The notes: generated by a model not told the origin, from the letters alone. A DNA stretch of 64,000 bases from Thermolongibacillus altinsuensis (GCF_004341205.1 NZ_SLUL01000002.1:1-64000), one strand, 5' to 3'. Shown: positions 11,421 through 22,177, numbered from the stretch's first letter. Numbers and translations are program-made.

Positions 11421-12188
11421 ATGGTGAAAAGGCGGATCGCGTTTACATTTTTGTTGATTGCCTTCATGTTAGTCGGATGTAACGAAATCAATGAGCCGAT
11501 TACTGCAGAAAGCAAAGGCTTTTGGAATGAGTATATTGTTTATCCGCTCTCATGGTTAATTACATACGTAGCGGACATGTTTAACTCGAATTATGGATTG
11601 GCAATCATTATCGTAACGATCTTAATTCGATTAGCGATTTTACCGCTCATGATCCAGCAAACAAAAAACGCCAAGGCCATGCAAGCGTTGCAGCCAGAGT
11701 TACAAAAATTGCGGGAAAAATACAGCTCAAAAGATGTTCAAACACAGCAAAAGCTACAGCAAGAAACGATGTTGCTCTTTCAAAAGCATGGGGTGAACCC
11801 GCTAGCAGGGTGTTTCCCGCTTCTCATTCAAATGCCGATTTTAATCGGTTTTTATCATGCGATTATGCGCACCGAGGAAATTGCGCGTCACAATTTTTTA
11901 TGGTTTGATTTAGGGGAAAAGGATCCATTCTTTATCTTGCCGTTGGTGGCAGGCGTAACAACATTTATCCAGCAAAAAATGATGATGGCTGGAACGGCGC
12001 AGCAAAATCCACAAATGGCGATGATGTTATGGCTTATGCCGATTATGGTTGTCATTTTTGCGATTAACTTTCCAGCTGCTTTGTCCCTTTACTGGGTTGT
12101 CGGAAACCTCTTTATGATTGCTCAAACGTACTTCATTAAAGGGCCAGATTTAAAGGCAGCTAAAAATGCTGGGGGAACGAAAAAGTGA
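11421..12188 (+). CDS. yidC: membrane protein insertase YidC1 (SpoIIIJ)
   Basis: 255 residues. It inserts proteins into the membrane; the B. subtilis orthologue is also needed for forespore signalling late in engulfment. The N-terminus is a lipoprotein signal ([11 protein letters not shown], Cys about residue 20). The 60K_IMP core starts at [31 protein letters not shown], including the Arg that contacts substrates in the groove, then a charged coiled loop ([14 protein letters not shown]) and further membrane segments. The in-frame GTG 11418 overlaps the GGAGGAAG site, so ATG 11421 is used. Its stop overlaps jag by 4 bp. Confidence 0.95.
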   Translation: MVKRRIAFTFLLIAFMLVGCNEINEPITAESKGFWNEYIVYPLSWLITYVADMFNSNYGLAIIIVTILIRLAILPLMIQQTKNAKAMQALQPELQKLREKYSSKDVQTQQKLQQETMLLFQKHGVNPLAGCFPLLIQMPILIGFYHAIMRTEEIARHNFLWFDLGEKDPFFILPLVAGVTTFIQQKMMMAGTAQQNPQMAMMLWLMPIMVVIFAINFPAALSLYWVVGNLFMIAQTYFIKGPDLKAAKNAGGTKK

Positions 12189-12799
12189 AAAAGATCACTT
12201 CGAGCGGCCGAAACGTTGAAGAGGCGATTGAGAAAGCGTTAGCACAATTAAACGTTTCAAAAGAGCAAGTTGAAATAACGGTTATTGAAGAAGGAAAACG
12301 GGGTTTTTTAGGAATATTTGGTGGAAAGCAAGCTATTGTTGAAGTTTCCATTGATCCGATTAAGCAGGCAGAAACGTTTTTACAAAACGTTGTCGCTAAT
12401 ATGGGAGTAGATGTGAAAATCGAGCGACGAATAGAACAAGATCATGTGCAGTTTCTTTTTTCTGGGACGGATGTTTCTTTGTTAATTGGAAAACGGGGTC
12501 AAACATTGAATGCGCTGCAATTTTTAACCCAAGTTGTACTAAATCGCTATACAGATCGTCCCATTCATGTTGTGCTTGATGCGGGTGATTATCGGAAAAG
12601 ACGGGAGGAAACGCTTACCCGTTTAGCGAGAAATCTTGCTAAAAAAGCGATTCAAAGCGGTGAAGATATTTCTTTGGAGCCAATGGTTTCATGGGAGAGA
12701 AAAATAGTTCATTCTGCTTTAGCTGGACATGAGCAAGTGCGCACATTTTCGGTGGGGGTTGAACCGAATCGCTATGTTGTTATTTCGCCTATTCGTTAA
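12185..12799 (+). CDS. jag: Jag/KhpB RNA-binding protein (SpoIIIJ-associated)
   Basis: 204 residues. Domains in order: Jag_N (about 1-50, with [14 protein letters not shown]), a KH domain with [16 protein letters not shown] (about 98-115) and a C-terminal R3H domain ([20 protein letters not shown]). KhpB-type proteins bind RNA, usually with KhpA, and affect cell elongation and division. GTG 12185 overlaps the yidC stop (GTGA), so translation is coupled. Confidence 0.95.
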   Translation: MKKITSSGRNVEEAIEKALAQLNVSKEQVEITVIEEGKRGFLGIFGGKQAIVEVSIDPIKQAETFLQNVVANMGVDVKIERRIEQDHVQFLFSGTDVSLLIGKRGQTLNALQFLTQVVLNRYTDRPIHVVLDAGDYRKRREETLTRLARNLAKKAIQSGEDISLEPMVSWERKIVHSALAGHEQVRTFSVGVEPNRYVVISPIR

Positions 12800-12805
12800 A
12801 ATGTA

Positions 12806-12846
12806 AAAATTCTCTAGGGGGGGAATTCCCTAGAGAATTTTTTTTA
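12806..12846 (+). terminator. terminator after jag
   Basis: A 14-bp perfect stem (12806-12819 with 12828-12841, loop GGGGAATT) followed by a T-run. It ends the rpmH-jag transcription unit. Confidence 0.93.
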
Positions 12847-12874
12847 CCGAAAGGTGATGAAGGTTTGTATGTTG

Positions 12875-12961
12875 TTATTCACATGTGGATAAGTTAAAAT
12901 TTATATGATTAACAATGTGAATGAATTGGAATTGGGAGTATGAGTCCGTTCATGTGGATAG
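12875..12961. other. DnaA-box cluster upstream of mnmE
   Basis: Back-to-back TTATTCACA (12875-12883, one mismatch) and TGTGGATAA (12884-12892, perfect) form an 18-bp near-palindrome, and TGTGGATAG (one mismatch) is at 12953-12961. The jag-mnmE (thdF) junction is one of the non-origin DnaA-binding clusters I recall being reported in B. subtilis, so the position appears conserved. It may titrate DnaA or tune mnmE transcription. Confidence 0.75.
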
Positions 12962-12992
12962 ATATCTTTAAGCGGAAAGTGGGTGAAGAAAG

Positions 12993-14378
12993 ATGGAATT
13001 TGATACAATTGCGGCGATTTCGACTCCGATGGGAGAAGGAGCGATTGCGATCGTTCGTTTAAGCGGTGATCAAGCCATCGCGATTGCGGATCAGCTATTT
13101 AAAGGAGTAGGAGGGAAGCGTTTAAAAGACGTCCCTTCACATACGATTCATTACGGTCATATCGTCAACCCCGCAACAGGACAGACAATTGAAGAAGTGA
13201 TGGTTACGGTCATGAGAGCCCCAAAAACATTTACGCGTGAAGATGTCGTTGAGATTAATTGTCACGGTGGGTTAGTTTCTGTCAATCGCGTCCTTCAACT
13301 TGTCTTGGAGAACGGTGCACGATTGGCAGAACCAGGAGAGTTTACAAAACGAGCGTTTTTAAATGGACGAATTGATTTATCGCAAGCGGAAGCGGTGATG
13401 GATCTTATTCGTGCCAAAACCGATCGTGCGATGGCTGTTGCGTTAAATCAAATGGAGGGACGGCTTTCCAAGTTAATTCGGCAGTTGCGTCAAACGATTT
13501 TGGAAACATTGGCGCATGTCGAAGTGAATATTGATTATCCAGAATACGACGATGTGGAAGAAATGACGCATCGTGTATTGCACGAAAAAGCAACATACGT
13601 ACGAAATGAAATTGAACGCCTTTTACAAACGGCACAACAGGGAAAAATATTGCGTGAAGGTTTAGCTACTGTCATTATTGGACGTCCAAATGTCGGAAAG
13701 TCTTCGTTACTAAATAGTCTAGCACATGAAAATCGTGCGATTGTCACAGACATTCCAGGAACCACTCGCGATGTCATCGAGGAATATGTCAATGTTCGCG
13801 GCGTACCGTTACGTTTATTAGATACAGCTGGAATTCGTGAAACAGATGATATTGTTGAACGAATTGGTGTAGAGCGCTCAAGAAAAGTGCTCAAAGAGGC
13901 GGATTTGATTTTACTTGTTTTAAACTATAGTGAAGAGCTGACTCCTGAAGATGAACAGCTGTTTGAGGCCGTTCGTGGAATGGATGTCATTGTCGTTGTG
14001 AATAAAACAGATTTACCAAAGAAGATTGATATGGAGCGCGTAAAAGAGTTAGCTGGAAATGCGCCAATTATTACGACCTCTCTTTTAGAAGAAAAAGGGA
14101 TTGAACAGCTTGAAGAAGCGATTGCTTCTCTGTTTTTTACAGGCAATGTTGAGGCGGGAGACTTAACGTATGTATCGAATTCAAGACATATTGCGTTACT
14201 GACACAAGCAAAAAAGGCGATAGAAGAAGCGATTGCAGGCATTGAATCTGGCATGCCGATCGACATCGTTCAAATCGATTTAACGAGAACGTGGGAATTG
14301 CTAGGTGAAATCATTGGCGATACTGTACATGAAAGCTTAATCGATCAATTATTTTCACAGTTTTGTTTAGGAAAGTAG
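12993..14378 (+). CDS. mnmE: tRNA modification GTPase MnmE (TrmE/ThdF)
   Basis: 461 residues. With MnmG it installs the aminomethyl-type group on U34 of tRNAs reading split codon boxes, using a methylene-folate derivative. The N-terminal domain begins [25 protein letters not shown]. The G domain has G1 [13 protein letters not shown]2 DIPGTTRD, G3 DTAG and G4 NKTD. The C-terminus ends FCLGK, the catalytic CxGK motif. Start ATG 12993. mnmG follows 22 bp later. Confidence 0.97.
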   Translation: MEFDTIAAISTPMGEGAIAIVRLSGDQAIAIADQLFKGVGGKRLKDVPSHTIHYGHIVNPATGQTIEEVMVTVMRAPKTFTREDVVEINCHGGLVSVNRVLQLVLENGARLAEPGEFTKRAFLNGRIDLSQAEAVMDLIRAKTDRAMAVALNQMEGRLSKLIRQLRQTILETLAHVEVNIDYPEYDDVEEMTHRVLHEKATYVRNEIERLLQTAQQGKILREGLATVIIGRPNVGKSSLLNSLAHENRAIVTDIPGTTRDVIEEYVNVRGVPLRLLDTAGIRETDDIVERIGVERSRKVLKEADLILLVLNYSEELTPEDEQLFEAVRGMDVIVVVNKTDLPKKIDMERVKELAGNAPIITTSLLEEKGIEQLEEAIASLFFTGNVEAGDLTYVSNSRHIALLTQAKKAIEEAIAGIESGMPIDIVQIDLTRTWELLGEIIGDTVHESLIDQLFSQFCLGK

Positions 14379-14400
14379 AGAAAAGGAGGTTTGTTTGTTC

Positions 14401-16290
14401 ATGAATTATGATGCAGGTTCGTACGATGTCATTGTCGTTGGAGCTGGTCATGCGGGATGTGAAGCAGGCTTGGCTGCTGCGCGTATTGGCGCAAAAACGT
14501 TAATGATTACGTTAAATCTGGATATGATTGCTTTTATGCCTTGCAATCCGTCGATTGGCGGCCCTGCGAAAGGGATTGTCGTTCGTGAAATCGATGCCTT
14601 AGGCGGAGAAATGGGGAAAAATATTGATAAAACCCATATCCAAATGAGAATGTTGAATACAGGAAAAGGACCAGCCGTCCGTGCATTGCGTGCTCAAGCG
14701 GATAAATTTTTATATCAACAAGAAATGAAAAAAACGCTTGAAAATCAAGAAAATCTCACGTTAATACAAGGAAAAGTAGAGCGTTTGATCGTCGAAGACG
14801 GCGTATGTAAAGGGGTTATTACGCATACAGGTGCTCACTATTATGCAAAAACGGTTGTCATCACAACTGGTACGTTTTTGCGCGGAGAAATTATTATTGG
14901 CGATATTAAATATTCAAGCGGCCCAAATAATCAGCAGCCGTCCATTAAACTGTCTGAGCATTTAGAAGAGCTAGGATTTGAATTAGTGCGTTTCAAAACA
15001 GGAACACCACCGCGAGTGAATAGTCACACAATTGACTATAGCAAAACAGAAATTCAGCCAGGGGACGATGTTCCGCGCGCATTCTCTTATGAAACAACGG
15101 AATATATTACGGATCAGTTGCCTTGTTGGTTAACATACACAACAGAGGAAACACATCGGATTATTGATGAAAACTTGCATTTATCTCCAATGTATTCGGG
15201 GATGATTAAAGGAACGGGACCACGTTATTGCCCGTCTATCGAGGACAAAATTGTGCGTTTTCATGACAAACCACGCCATCAAATTTTCTTAGAACCAGAG
15301 GGAAGAAATACACAAGAAGTATATGTTCAAGGACTATCAACAAGCTTACCAGAGCATATTCAACGTCAAATTTTAGCAACGATCCCAGGTCTAGAAAAAG
15401 CGCAAATGATGCGTGCTGGGTATGCGATTGAATACGATGCGATTGTTCCGACGCAATTATGGCCAACACTCGAAACAAAAATCGTTCAAAACTTATATAC
15501 GGCTGGTCAAATCAACGGAACGTCCGGATATGAAGAAGCGGCTGGACAAGGATTGATTGCGGGAATTAATGCGGCAAGAAAGGCGCTAGGAAAGGAAGAA
15601 CTGATTTTAAGCCGTTCAGACGCATACATTGGCGTGTTAATTGATGATCTTGTGACGAAAGGAACGAACGAACCTTATCGCCTTCTGACTTCACGGGCGG
15701 AATATCGTTTGTTGTTGCGCCATGATAATGCGGATTTACGTCTAACTGAAATTGGCTATCGAATTGGCCTTATTTCTGAGGAACGCTATCAAAAGTTTCT
15801 CGCTAAAAAAGAGGCGATCGAAGCGGAGAAAAAACGCTTGAAATCTTATATTATTAAACCAACTCCTCAAGTTCAGGAAGTGATTCGCAACGCTGGTGGA
15901 AGCGAATTAAAAGACGGTATTCGTGCAGCGGACTTGTTAAAACGCCCAGAAATGACGTATGAGCATATTAAACTTCTTGCTCCGCCTGAAAAAGAAGTAG
16001 ATGGAGAAGTTGCAGAACAAGTAGAGATTCAAATTAAATACGAAGGATATATTGAAAAATCACTGCAACAAGTAGAAAGATTGAAGAAAATGGAGAATAA
16101 AAAAATTCCAGAAGATATTGATTATGATGCGATTACCGGTTTAGCGACAGAAGCTCGTCAAAAATTGAAGCAAGTTCGGCCGCTTTCTATTGCGCAAGCA
16201 TCTCGCATTTCAGGTGTAAATCCATCAGATATTTCAATTTTATTAGTGTATTTAGAGCAGGGAAAAATTGCACGAGTGTCAAATGAATAA
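14401..16290 (+). CDS. mnmG: tRNA U34 carboxymethylaminomethyl synthase MnmG (GidA)
   Basis: 629 residues. The FAD partner of MnmE. Marks include the dinucleotide-binding [36 protein letters not shown], and [11 protein letters not shown] near the flavin, plus the C-terminal [12 protein letters not shown] helical domain that meets MnmE. ATG 14401 ([14 protein letters not shown]) matches the family N-terminus; an in-frame TTG at 14395 is closer to AAAGGAGG and cannot be excluded. Confidence 0.97.
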   Translation: MNYDAGSYDVIVVGAGHAGCEAGLAAARIGAKTLMITLNLDMIAFMPCNPSIGGPAKGIVVREIDALGGEMGKNIDKTHIQMRMLNTGKGPAVRALRAQADKFLYQQEMKKTLENQENLTLIQGKVERLIVEDGVCKGVITHTGAHYYAKTVVITTGTFLRGEIIIGDIKYSSGPNNQQPSIKLSEHLEELGFELVRFKTGTPPRVNSHTIDYSKTEIQPGDDVPRAFSYETTEYITDQLPCWLTYTTEETHRIIDENLHLSPMYSGMIKGTGPRYCPSIEDKIVRFHDKPRHQIFLEPEGRNTQEVYVQGLSTSLPEHIQRQILATIPGLEKAQMMRAGYAIEYDAIVPTQLWPTLETKIVQNLYTAGQINGTSGYEEAAGQGLIAGINAARKALGKEELILSRSDAYIGVLIDDLVTKGTNEPYRLLTSRAEYRLLLRHDNADLRLTEIGYRIGLISEERYQKFLAKKEAIEAEKKRLKSYIIKPTPQVQEVIRNAGGSELKDGIRAADLLKRPEMTYEHIKLLAPPEKEVDGEVAEQVEIQIKYEGYIEKSLQQVERLKKMENKKIPEDIDYDAITGLATEARQKLKQVRPLSIAQASRISGVNPSDISILLVYLEQGKIARVSNE

Positions 16291-16308
16291 AGAGGGATGG
16301 AATGACAT

Positions 16309-17022
16309 ATGGATACAAGTCTGTTCAAGCAAATGCTAGAGGAGAAAGGAATTTCTCTTTCTCCTCAGCAATTAGATCAATTTGAACTGTATTATCAATT
16401 GCTCGTTGAATGGAACGAAAAAATGAATTTAACGGCAATTACAGAGAAACCAGATGTGTATTTAAAGCATTTTTTTGATTCAATTACCCCGGCCTTTTAT
16501 CATGATTTTTCCAAGCCACAATCGATTTGTGATGTTGGAGCAGGGGCGGGGTTTCCAAGCATTCCATTAAAAATTTGCTTTCCTCACTTAAAAGTTTCGA
16601 TCGTTGATTCATTACAAAAAAGAATTACGTTTTTAAATCATCTTGCTTCTCAGCTAGAGTTGGAGGATGTCGCTTTTTATCATGATCGTGCCGAAACATT
16701 TGGTAGAAGGGAAGTTCGTGAATCGTTTGATCTTGTAATCGCCCGTGCCGTTGCTCGTCTTTCTGTACTGAGCGAGCTTTGTTTACCGCTTGTGAAAGTA
16801 GGCGGAATATTCGTAGCAATGAAAGGGGCCTCTGCTCAAGAAGAATTAGAACAAGGAAAGACAGCTATTCATGTTTTAGGTGGGGATGTTGCATCGGTGC
16901 AGCGATTTACGCTACCGATTGAAGAGAGTGAGAGAACCATTATTTTCATTGAGAAAAAAAGAAAGACACCGAAGAAATATCCACGTAAGCCGGGAGTTCC
17001 GAATAAGCTTCCAATCGAATGA
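16309..17022 (+). CDS. rsmG: 16S rRNA G527 N7-methyltransferase RsmG (GidB)
   Basis: 237 residues. It methylates G527 in the 530 loop of 16S rRNA with S-adenosylmethionine; loss in other bacteria gives low-level streptomycin resistance. The SAM site is [17 protein letters not shown] (about 69-85), followed by the [11 protein letters not shown] acidic loop and [13 protein letters not shown]. Start ATG 16309 lies 18 bp after mnmG in the classical mnmE-mnmG-rsmG string. Confidence 0.96.
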   Translation: MDTSLFKQMLEEKGISLSPQQLDQFELYYQLLVEWNEKMNLTAITEKPDVYLKHFFDSITPAFYHDFSKPQSICDVGAGAGFPSIPLKICFPHLKVSIVDSLQKRITFLNHLASQLELEDVAFYHDRAETFGRREVRESFDLVIARAVARLSVLSELCLPLVKVGGIFVAMKGASAQEELEQGKTAIHVLGGDVASVQRFTLPIEESERTIIFIEKKRKTPKKYPRKPGVPNKLPIE

Positions 17023-17057
17023 ATGTTTCGAGTTCTCAAAGGTGGTGTTAGGGGGAA

Positions 17058-17903
17058 ATGAAGTATCCTTTTTCGCGTTTTTTTAGCTTTGGTGAAAAGG
17101 AACAAGAAGAAATCGTTACAAATCATGAAGAAATAAAAAAGATCCCAATTACACAGATTGTCCCTAATCGTTTTCAACCACGAACGATTTTTATTGAGGA
17201 TAAAATTGATGAACTGGCACAAACGATTCGAACGCACGGAATGATTCAACCAATTGTCGTTCGGGAATGTGATGACGGGAAATTTGAAATTATTGCCGGA
17301 GAGAGAAGATGGCGAGCCGCACAAAAGCTTGGTTGGTCAGAAATTCCAGCGATCATCAAAAATTTAAATGATACCGAAACGGCTTCTGTTGCGCTCATTG
17401 AAAATCTACAACGAGAAGAGTTGACGCCGATTGAAGAAGCAGTCGCTTATGCAAGATTGCTAGAGTTGCACAATTTAACACAAGAAGCGTTAGCGCAAAG
17501 ACTTGGTAAAGGTCAGTCCACTATTGCGAATAAGCTTCGCCTTTTAAAACTTCCGCAAGAGGTTCAAGAAGCTTTATTACAACGAAAAATTACGGAGCGA
17601 CACGCCCGAGCTTTAATTGCGCTCAAGGATTATGAAAAGCAGTTGAAATTATTAGAAGAAATTATTGAGAAACAGTTGAATGTGAAACAGACGGAAGACC
17701 GTGTCGCTAAAATGCTTGAAACAAATGATAAACGAGTAAAACCAAAGCGAAAATCGTTGAGCAAAGATATGCGCATTGCTGTTAATACGATTCGGCAATC
17801 GTTGAGCATGGTTGCGGATAGCGGTGTTGCCATCGATTCAGAGGAAGAGGAATTTGAAGACTATTATCAAATTACAATTCGCATTCCTAAACGACAAAAA
17901 TAA
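17058..17903 (+). CDS. noc: nucleoid occlusion protein Noc
   Basis: 281 residues. A ParB-family CTPase relative that binds its own DNA sites and blocks FtsZ assembly over the nucleoid. The N-terminal amphipathic stretch [15 protein letters not shown] is the membrane-binding helix of Noc and separates it from ParB. Then come the ParB/Srx core ([28 protein letters not shown]), the HTH ([24 protein letters not shown]) and a dimerisation tail ([11 protein letters not shown]). It precedes parAB, as in Bacillus. Confidence 0.95.
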   Translation: MKYPFSRFFSFGEKEQEEIVTNHEEIKKIPITQIVPNRFQPRTIFIEDKIDELAQTIRTHGMIQPIVVRECDDGKFEIIAGERRWRAAQKLGWSEIPAIIKNLNDTETASVALIENLQREELTPIEEAVAYARLLELHNLTQEALAQRLGKGQSTIANKLRLLKLPQEVQEALLQRKITERHARALIALKDYEKQLKLLEEIIEKQLNVKQTEDRVAKMLETNDKRVKPKRKSLSKDMRIAVNTIRQSLSMVADSGVAIDSEEEEFEDYYQITIRIPKRQK

Positions 17904-17905
17904 AC

Positions 17906-17939
17906 ACCTCATCGAAGCGGATGAGGTTTTCTTTTTTTT
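17906..17939 (+). terminator. terminator after noc
   Basis: CCTCATC (17907-17913) pairs with GATGAGG (17920-17926) over a 6-nt loop, followed by TTTTCTTTTTTTT. Confidence 0.92.
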
Positions 17940-18009
17940 GTGAATGAAAATACTGAAAAATTCATGATACAATAAAAAAGTATAGAATTAGGTAAGGTGG
18001 GGGAGCATC

Positions 18010-18771
18010 GTGGGGAAAATTATTGCGATTGCCAATCAAAAAGGCGGAGTAGGAAAAACAACGACTGCCGTCAATTTAGCCGCTTGTTTAGCGCAATTGG
18101 GAAAAAAAACGTTGCTTGTTGATATCGATCCGCAAGGGAATGCTACCAGTGGGATTGGAATTGAAAAAGATACGATCGATCAATGCGCATATGATTTGTT
18201 AGTAGAAGAGGTTGATGTTCATAAAGTCATTCGGCCGACCAATATCGAAAATTTATATATGATTCCAGCTACCATTCAATTAGCGGGAGCTGAAATTGAA
18301 TTAGTTCCTGTTGTTTCTCGAGAAGTACGTTTACAGAAAGCGCTAAGCCCTATTAAAGAAAAATTTGATTATACCATTATTGATTGTCCGCCTTCATTGG
18401 GATTGTTAACGATTAATGCTTTAACCGCTTCTGATACCGTATTGATCCCTGTTCAATGTGAGTATTATGCGTTAGAAGGGCTTAGCCAGTTGTTAAATAC
18501 GATTCGTTTAGTTCAAAAACATTTAAACTCTCGTTTACGAATTGAAGGAGTTTTGTTAACGATGTTTGATGCCCGAACAAATCTAGGCATTCAAGTGATC
18601 CAAGAGGTAAAAAAATATTTTCGTGAAAAAGTGTACGAAACGATCATTCCTCGAAATGTTCGATTAAGTGAGGCTCCGAGTCATGGTAAACCAATTATTC
18701 TTTATGATTCTAAATCACGAGGGGCGGAAGTTTATTTAGATTTCGCTAAGGAGGTCATCTCCAATGGCTAG
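18010..18771 (+). CDS. parA: chromosome segregation ATPase ParA (Soj)
   Basis: 253 residues. A deviant-Walker ATPase that works with ParB to move origins; in B. subtilis Soj also regulates DnaA. Walker A is KGGVGKTTTAVNLAA (11-25), followed by LLVDIDPQGNATSG and IIDCPPSLGLLTINAL. GTG 18010 is supported by GGTGGGGGAG upstream. parB begins inside its last codons. Confidence 0.97.
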   Translation: MGKIIAIANQKGGVGKTTTAVNLAACLAQLGKKTLLVDIDPQGNATSGIGIEKDTIDQCAYDLLVEEVDVHKVIRPTNIENLYMIPATIQLAGAEIELVPVVSREVRLQKALSPIKEKFDYTIIDCPPSLGLLTINALTASDTVLIPVQCEYYALEGLSQLLNTIRLVQKHLNSRLRIEGVLLTMFDARTNLGIQVIQEVKKYFREKVYETIIPRNVRLSEAPSHGKPIILYDSKSRGAEVYLDFAKEVISNG

Positions 18772-19633
18772 AGGGCTTGGAAAGGGAATTAATGCTTTAT
18801 TTACTAATCTAGAAATCGGAAAAGAGGAAACCATTCAAGAAATTGATATTCAACAATTGCGTCCAAATCCTTATCAACCGCGAAAAAATTTTAACGATCA
18901 GTCCTTAGAAGAGTTAAAGCAATCGATTTTAGAACATGGAATTTTGCAGCCTCTCATTGTTCGAAAAAGCATTAAAGGATATGAAATTGTAGCGGGAGAA
19001 AGACGTTATCGGGCAGCAAAAGCAGCGGAACTTAAAACGGTTCCAGCTGTTGTTCGCGAATTTTCAGATCAGCAAATGATGGAAATCGCTTTATTAGAAA
19101 ATTTGCAGCGTGAGGATTTAAACCCAATTGAAGAAGCTGTAGCATATCAAACGTTATTAAACGAATGCAAGTTGACGCAAGAAGAGTTAGCTAAACGCTT
19201 GGGAAAGAGCCGTCCACACATTGCCAATCATCTTCGCCTGCTTTCTCTTCCTATGGAAGTTCAACATATGATTGAAAGTGGAACATTATCGATGGGACAT
19301 GGAAGAGCGTTATTAGCACTGAAGGACAAAAGAAAATTAAATGCCGTCCTTCAAAAAGTAATCAAAGAATCGATGAATGTACGTCAACTTGAAAAGTTCA
19401 TTCAAGAAATGAATGAAAATGTTTCACGTGAAACAATGAAGAAAAAGAAGCGAGAAGAAGAGAAGAGTGTTTTTCTTAAACAAAGTGAAGCTTTATTAAG
19501 AGAAAAATTAGGCACTTCAGTTGTGATTAAAAAGCATCGAAAAAAAGGAAAGATTGAAATTGAATTTTTTTCTAACGAAGATTTAGAACGGATTTTACAA
19601 TTGTTAAATATTGGTGATGAACATTTGGATTAA
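18764..19633 (+). CDS. parB: chromosome partitioning protein ParB (Spo0J)
   Basis: 289 residues. A CTP-dependent clamp that loads at parS, spreads and recruits SMC. The N-terminal MARGLGKGINALF is the ParA-activating peptide. The CTPase core has NPYQPRKNFND, GERRYRAAKAAE and ENLQREDLNPIEEA; the HTH is LTQEELAKRLGKSRPHIANHLRLL. It overlaps parA by 8 bp. A perfect parS lies inside the gene at 19420-19435. Confidence 0.97.
   Translation: MARGLGKGINALFTNLEIGKEETIQEIDIQQLRPNPYQPRKNFNDQSLEELKQSILEHGILQPLIVRKSIKGYEIVAGERRYRAAKAAELKTVPAVVREFSDQQMMEIALLENLQREDLNPIEEAVAYQTLLNECKLTQEELAKRLGKSRPHIANHLRLLSLPMEVQHMIESGTLSMGHGRALLALKDKRKLNAVLQKVIKESMNVRQLEKFIQEMNENVSRETMKKKKREEEKSVFLKQSEALLREKLGTSVVIKKHRKKGKIEIEFFSNEDLERILQLLNIGDEHLD
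19420..19435. promoter_or_regulatory. parS site in parB
   Basis: TGTTTCACGTGAAACA, a perfect 16-bp palindrome matching the Bacillus parS consensus. In B. subtilis a parS also lies inside spo0J. It is the loading site for ParB and hence SMC near oriC. Confidence 0.96.
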
Positions 19634-19644
19634 CCGTTCATTTT

Positions 19645-19670
19645 TCCAGCTTTTGCTGGTTTCTTTTTTT
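19645..19670 (+). terminator. terminator after parB
   Basis: CCAGC (19646-19650) pairs with GCTGG (19655-19659) over TTTT, followed by TTTCTTTTTTT. Confidence 0.85.
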
Positions 19671-19702
19671 AAATGATGATGTGAGAGGTGTGTGGTGATT
19701 CT

Positions 19703-20416
19703 TTGGTTTTATTAGGAACATTAGTAAACGGAGTTTGTATTATCATCGGCGCTTTATTAGGAAATGTTTTTCGTAACATCCCTGAAAAAGTAAAAGCTAC
19801 TGTGATGAGCGGAATCGGACTTTCTGTCGTTCTTCTTGGGGTACAGATGGGGTTGAAAAGTGAACAGTTTTTGATTGTGATTTGTAGTCTCGTCATCGGA
19901 GGAATGTTAGGAGAGTTTTGGGATATAGAAGGGAAGTTGAATCATTTAGGAAAATGGGTCGAGAAAAAAATAGGATACGGTTCGGAAGGCATGATTGCTA
20001 AAGGATTTGTTAGTGCAACATTGCTTTTTGTTATTGGTTCTATGGCGATCGTTGGCGCACTACATAGCGGATTAAGAGGGGATCATCTTGTGTTATATAC
20101 AAAATCGATTTTGGATGGATTTACAAGCATCATCTTAACCGCTACGTTTGGGATTGGTGTCATTTTTTCCGCTGTGCCTGTTGTTCTATACGAAGGTACC
20201 ATTGCTCTATTAGCAACACAAATTGAACATTGGATTCCACAAAGTTTGCTGAATTCATTTATCATTGAATCGACCGCAACGGGAGGAGTCTTAATTATGG
20301 CCATTGGTTTCAATATGTTACGCCTTACCTCCATTCGCGTTGCAAATTTATTACCAAGCATTCTTATGAATGCGATAATCATTTTCGGCATCTATATTTG
20401 GCACTTAATCAAATAA
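19703..20416 (+). CDS. DUF554 family membrane protein
   Basis: About 237 residues, almost wholly hydrophobic, with roughly seven membrane segments (for example LLGTLVNGVCIIIGALLGNVF, GMLGEFWDIEG, GFVSATLLFVIGSMAIVGALHSGL). DUF554 (YqgA/YdfK type) has no firmly known function; transport is a guess. TTG 19703 (LVLLGTLVNG) fits the family N-terminus; in-frame GTG 19688 would add MCGDS and is the alternative. The 3' end overlaps convergent yyaC by 12 bp. Confidence 0.85.
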   Translation: MVLLGTLVNGVCIIIGALLGNVFRNIPEKVKATVMSGIGLSVVLLGVQMGLKSEQFLIVICSLVIGGMLGEFWDIEGKLNHLGKWVEKKIGYGSEGMIAKGFVSATLLFVIGSMAIVGALHSGLRGDHLVLYTKSILDGFTSIILTATFGIGVIFSAVPVVLYEGTIALLATQIEHWIPQSLLNSFIIESTATGGVLIMAIGFNMLRLTSIRVANLLPSILMNAIIIFGIYIWHLIK

Positions 20417-20992
20417 CTTATATTGACTTTCGTCCCACTTCAGTGAAGTTAGGCGTTGTTGTTTTCGTATTTGCTGAACCGCTTCATAAATGCCATTGGC
20501 AATCGATTGAGCCATTTCGATCACTAAATGTAGTCGAGTATTTTGTAATACAAAAAATTCCATAAATCCACTAACATTGACGACACCTGTAATGTGAATA
20601 TCTCCTACAGGGGGAAGCTGTTTATTGACTCCTGCACCAGGTTTTAAAGGTCCTTTTTCAACAGTAATCATTCCGATGCTTTTTAATTTTCCTAAACAAG
20701 CATCAACAGCGATTATGAAGCCGTTTTTATGCATCATTTTAATTTCTTTTAGTTTTTCTTCTAAATTTACAGCATGAATTGGTTCTTCTAACGTTCCGTA
20801 AACATGGAACGGAGAAATTTGTTTTTCTTTAAGCATCGTCCCGACTAAAGGTCCGAGAGAATCACCTGTGGAGCGATCGGTGCCGATGCAAACAATGACA
20901 ATTGGATCGTGGTGCATTGGCAATAAAGATAGCAAGTGAGAAGCTAACAAAGTGGGAGCGTTTCGTTCTTCATAAAAGAACTTATTTTTCAT
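20405..20992 (-). CDS. yyaC: spore protease-like protein YyaC
   Basis: About 195 residues. It has the fold of the Gpr spore-protease/hydrogenase-maturation-protease group: IVIVCIGTDRSTGDSLGPLVGTML, FIIAVDACLG and GDIHITGVVNVSGFMEF. YyaC is conserved in spore formers, but its substrate is not established as far as I know. ATG 20992 is used because GTG 21004 overlaps the TAGGAG site. It is transcribed against its neighbours and convergent with the DUF554 gene. Confidence 0.88.
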   Translation of the reverse strand: MKNKFFYEERNAPTLLASHLLSLLPMHHDPIVIVCIGTDRSTGDSLGPLVGTMLKEKQISPFHVYGTLEEPIHAVNLEEKLKEIKMMHKNGFIIAVDACLGKLKSIGMITVEKGPLKPGAGVNKQLPPVGDIHITGVVNVSGFMEFFVLQNTRLHLVIEMAQSIANGIYEAVQQIRKQQRLTSLKWDESQYKLFD

Positions 20993-21061
20993 ACGTTGAT
21001 TCACTCCTAAAATTTTATAAATTGGTAATAGTATACGGAAAAATGTGAAATTCTATACATT

Positions 21062-21155
21062 TATATAGATTCAAGTTGAGTTTCCAACATATCTCATCAT
21101 GAATAGAAGACCGCTTTTCTGCCATCGGCGGCAGAAAAGCTTGTTCATGTCGGAA
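21062..21155 (+). repeat. IS-relic repeat, copy A (internally deleted)
   Basis: Bases 21062-21127 match copy C (43629 onward) almost base for base, starting TATATAGATTCAAGTTGAG and running to ACCGCTTTTCTGCC. The sequence then jumps to GCAGAAAAGCTTGTTCATGTCGG, which matches the far end of copy B (minus strand, about 31155-31180). The junction leaves an 11-bp hairpin (GCTTTTCTGCC/GGCAGAAAAGC). It lies in the yyaC-mscS gap, where nothing else is recognised. Confidence 0.8.
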
Positions 21156-21286
21156 AATTAAGCTTATCATATGATGTATATGGAAAGTCGGAACGCTACA
21201 AATTGAATAAAAATATTGTTAAAATAACTTATGCAACGAGAAGACAACCTGTATAGGCAATCTATCAATGTAGAGGTGTACATGAG

Positions 21287-22177
21287 GTGAAGGACATAGC
21301 TAATAGTTATGATCGAATTGTCGAAACGATTATTAATGATGATTTATGGACAAAAATCGGGGTTGGTTTATTTAAAATCATTAGCATCTTAATCTTCTCA
21401 GCTTTGTTTTTAAAAATTGTTAAGTTAGCCATTTTTAATTTTTTTAAAGTTCGTCAAAAAGCTCCGATTCGGGTTTCTGAACGGAGAGAAGCGACGTTAA
21501 TGCGATTATTAACGAATGTAGCGACTTACAGCGTCTATTTTATTGCTTTAATTATGATTTTGGATACGTTAGGAGTTGAAGTGAAAGCGATTCTTGCTGG
21601 AGCTGGAATTGTTGGTCTTGCGGTTGGTTTTGGGGCGCAAAATCTCGTCCGAGATGTCATTACTGGTTTCTTTATCATATTGGAAGACCAATTTGCGGTT
21701 GGCGATTATGTACGGATAGGGAATTTTGAAGGGTATGTCGAAGAAATTGGATTAAGGACAACAAAAATTAAAAGTTGGACAGGCGAATTGCATATTTTAC
21801 CAAACGGAACCATTACACAAGTAACCAACTTCTCGCTTAATAATAGCATTGCGATCGTCGATGTGAGCGTGTCACATGAAGGGGATATTGAAAAAATAGA
21901 AACGATTATTCGTGAATTGCTTGAAGAGTTGCCGGCAAAGTACGAGGATATGGTCAAACCTCCAGAATTGTTAGGAATTCAAAATATAACGAGTTCGGAA
22001 GTGGTCATGCGTGTTACCTGTGAAACAAAACCGATGCGCCATTGGCATGTTGCTAGAGTATTGCGCAAAGAAATTAAACTCCGTTTGGACGAGCATGGCA
22101 TTGAAATTCCTTTTCCGCGTTTAGTTCTTTATAATCGTCAAGATCAAAAGGAAAATGGAACAAAGGAACATGCTTAA
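21287..22177 (+). CDS. small-conductance mechanosensitive channel, MscS family
   Basis: 296 residues. MscS channels open under membrane tension and release solutes on hypo-osmotic shock. Two or three membrane helices occupy the first 115 residues. The pore helix is the Gly/Ala-rich AGAGIVGLAVGFGAQNLVRDVITGFFIILEDQFAVGD, and the cytoplasmic beta domain follows (YVEEIGLRTTKIKSWTGELHILPNG). GTG 21287 has an AGAGGTG site. An MscS-type gene between yyaC and ychF is common in Bacillaceae. Confidence 0.93.
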   Translation: MKDIANSYDRIVETIINDDLWTKIGVGLFKIISILIFSALFLKIVKLAIFNFFKVRQKAPIRVSERREATLMRLLTNVATYSVYFIALIMILDTLGVEVKAILAGAGIVGLAVGFGAQNLVRDVITGFFIILEDQFAVGDYVRIGNFEGYVEEIGLRTTKIKSWTGELHILPNGTITQVTNFSLNNSIAIVDVSVSHEGDIEKIETIIRELLEELPAKYEDMVKPPELLGIQNITSSEVVMRVTCETKPMRHWHVARVLRKEIKLRLDEHGIEIPFPRLVLYNRQDQKENGTKEHA

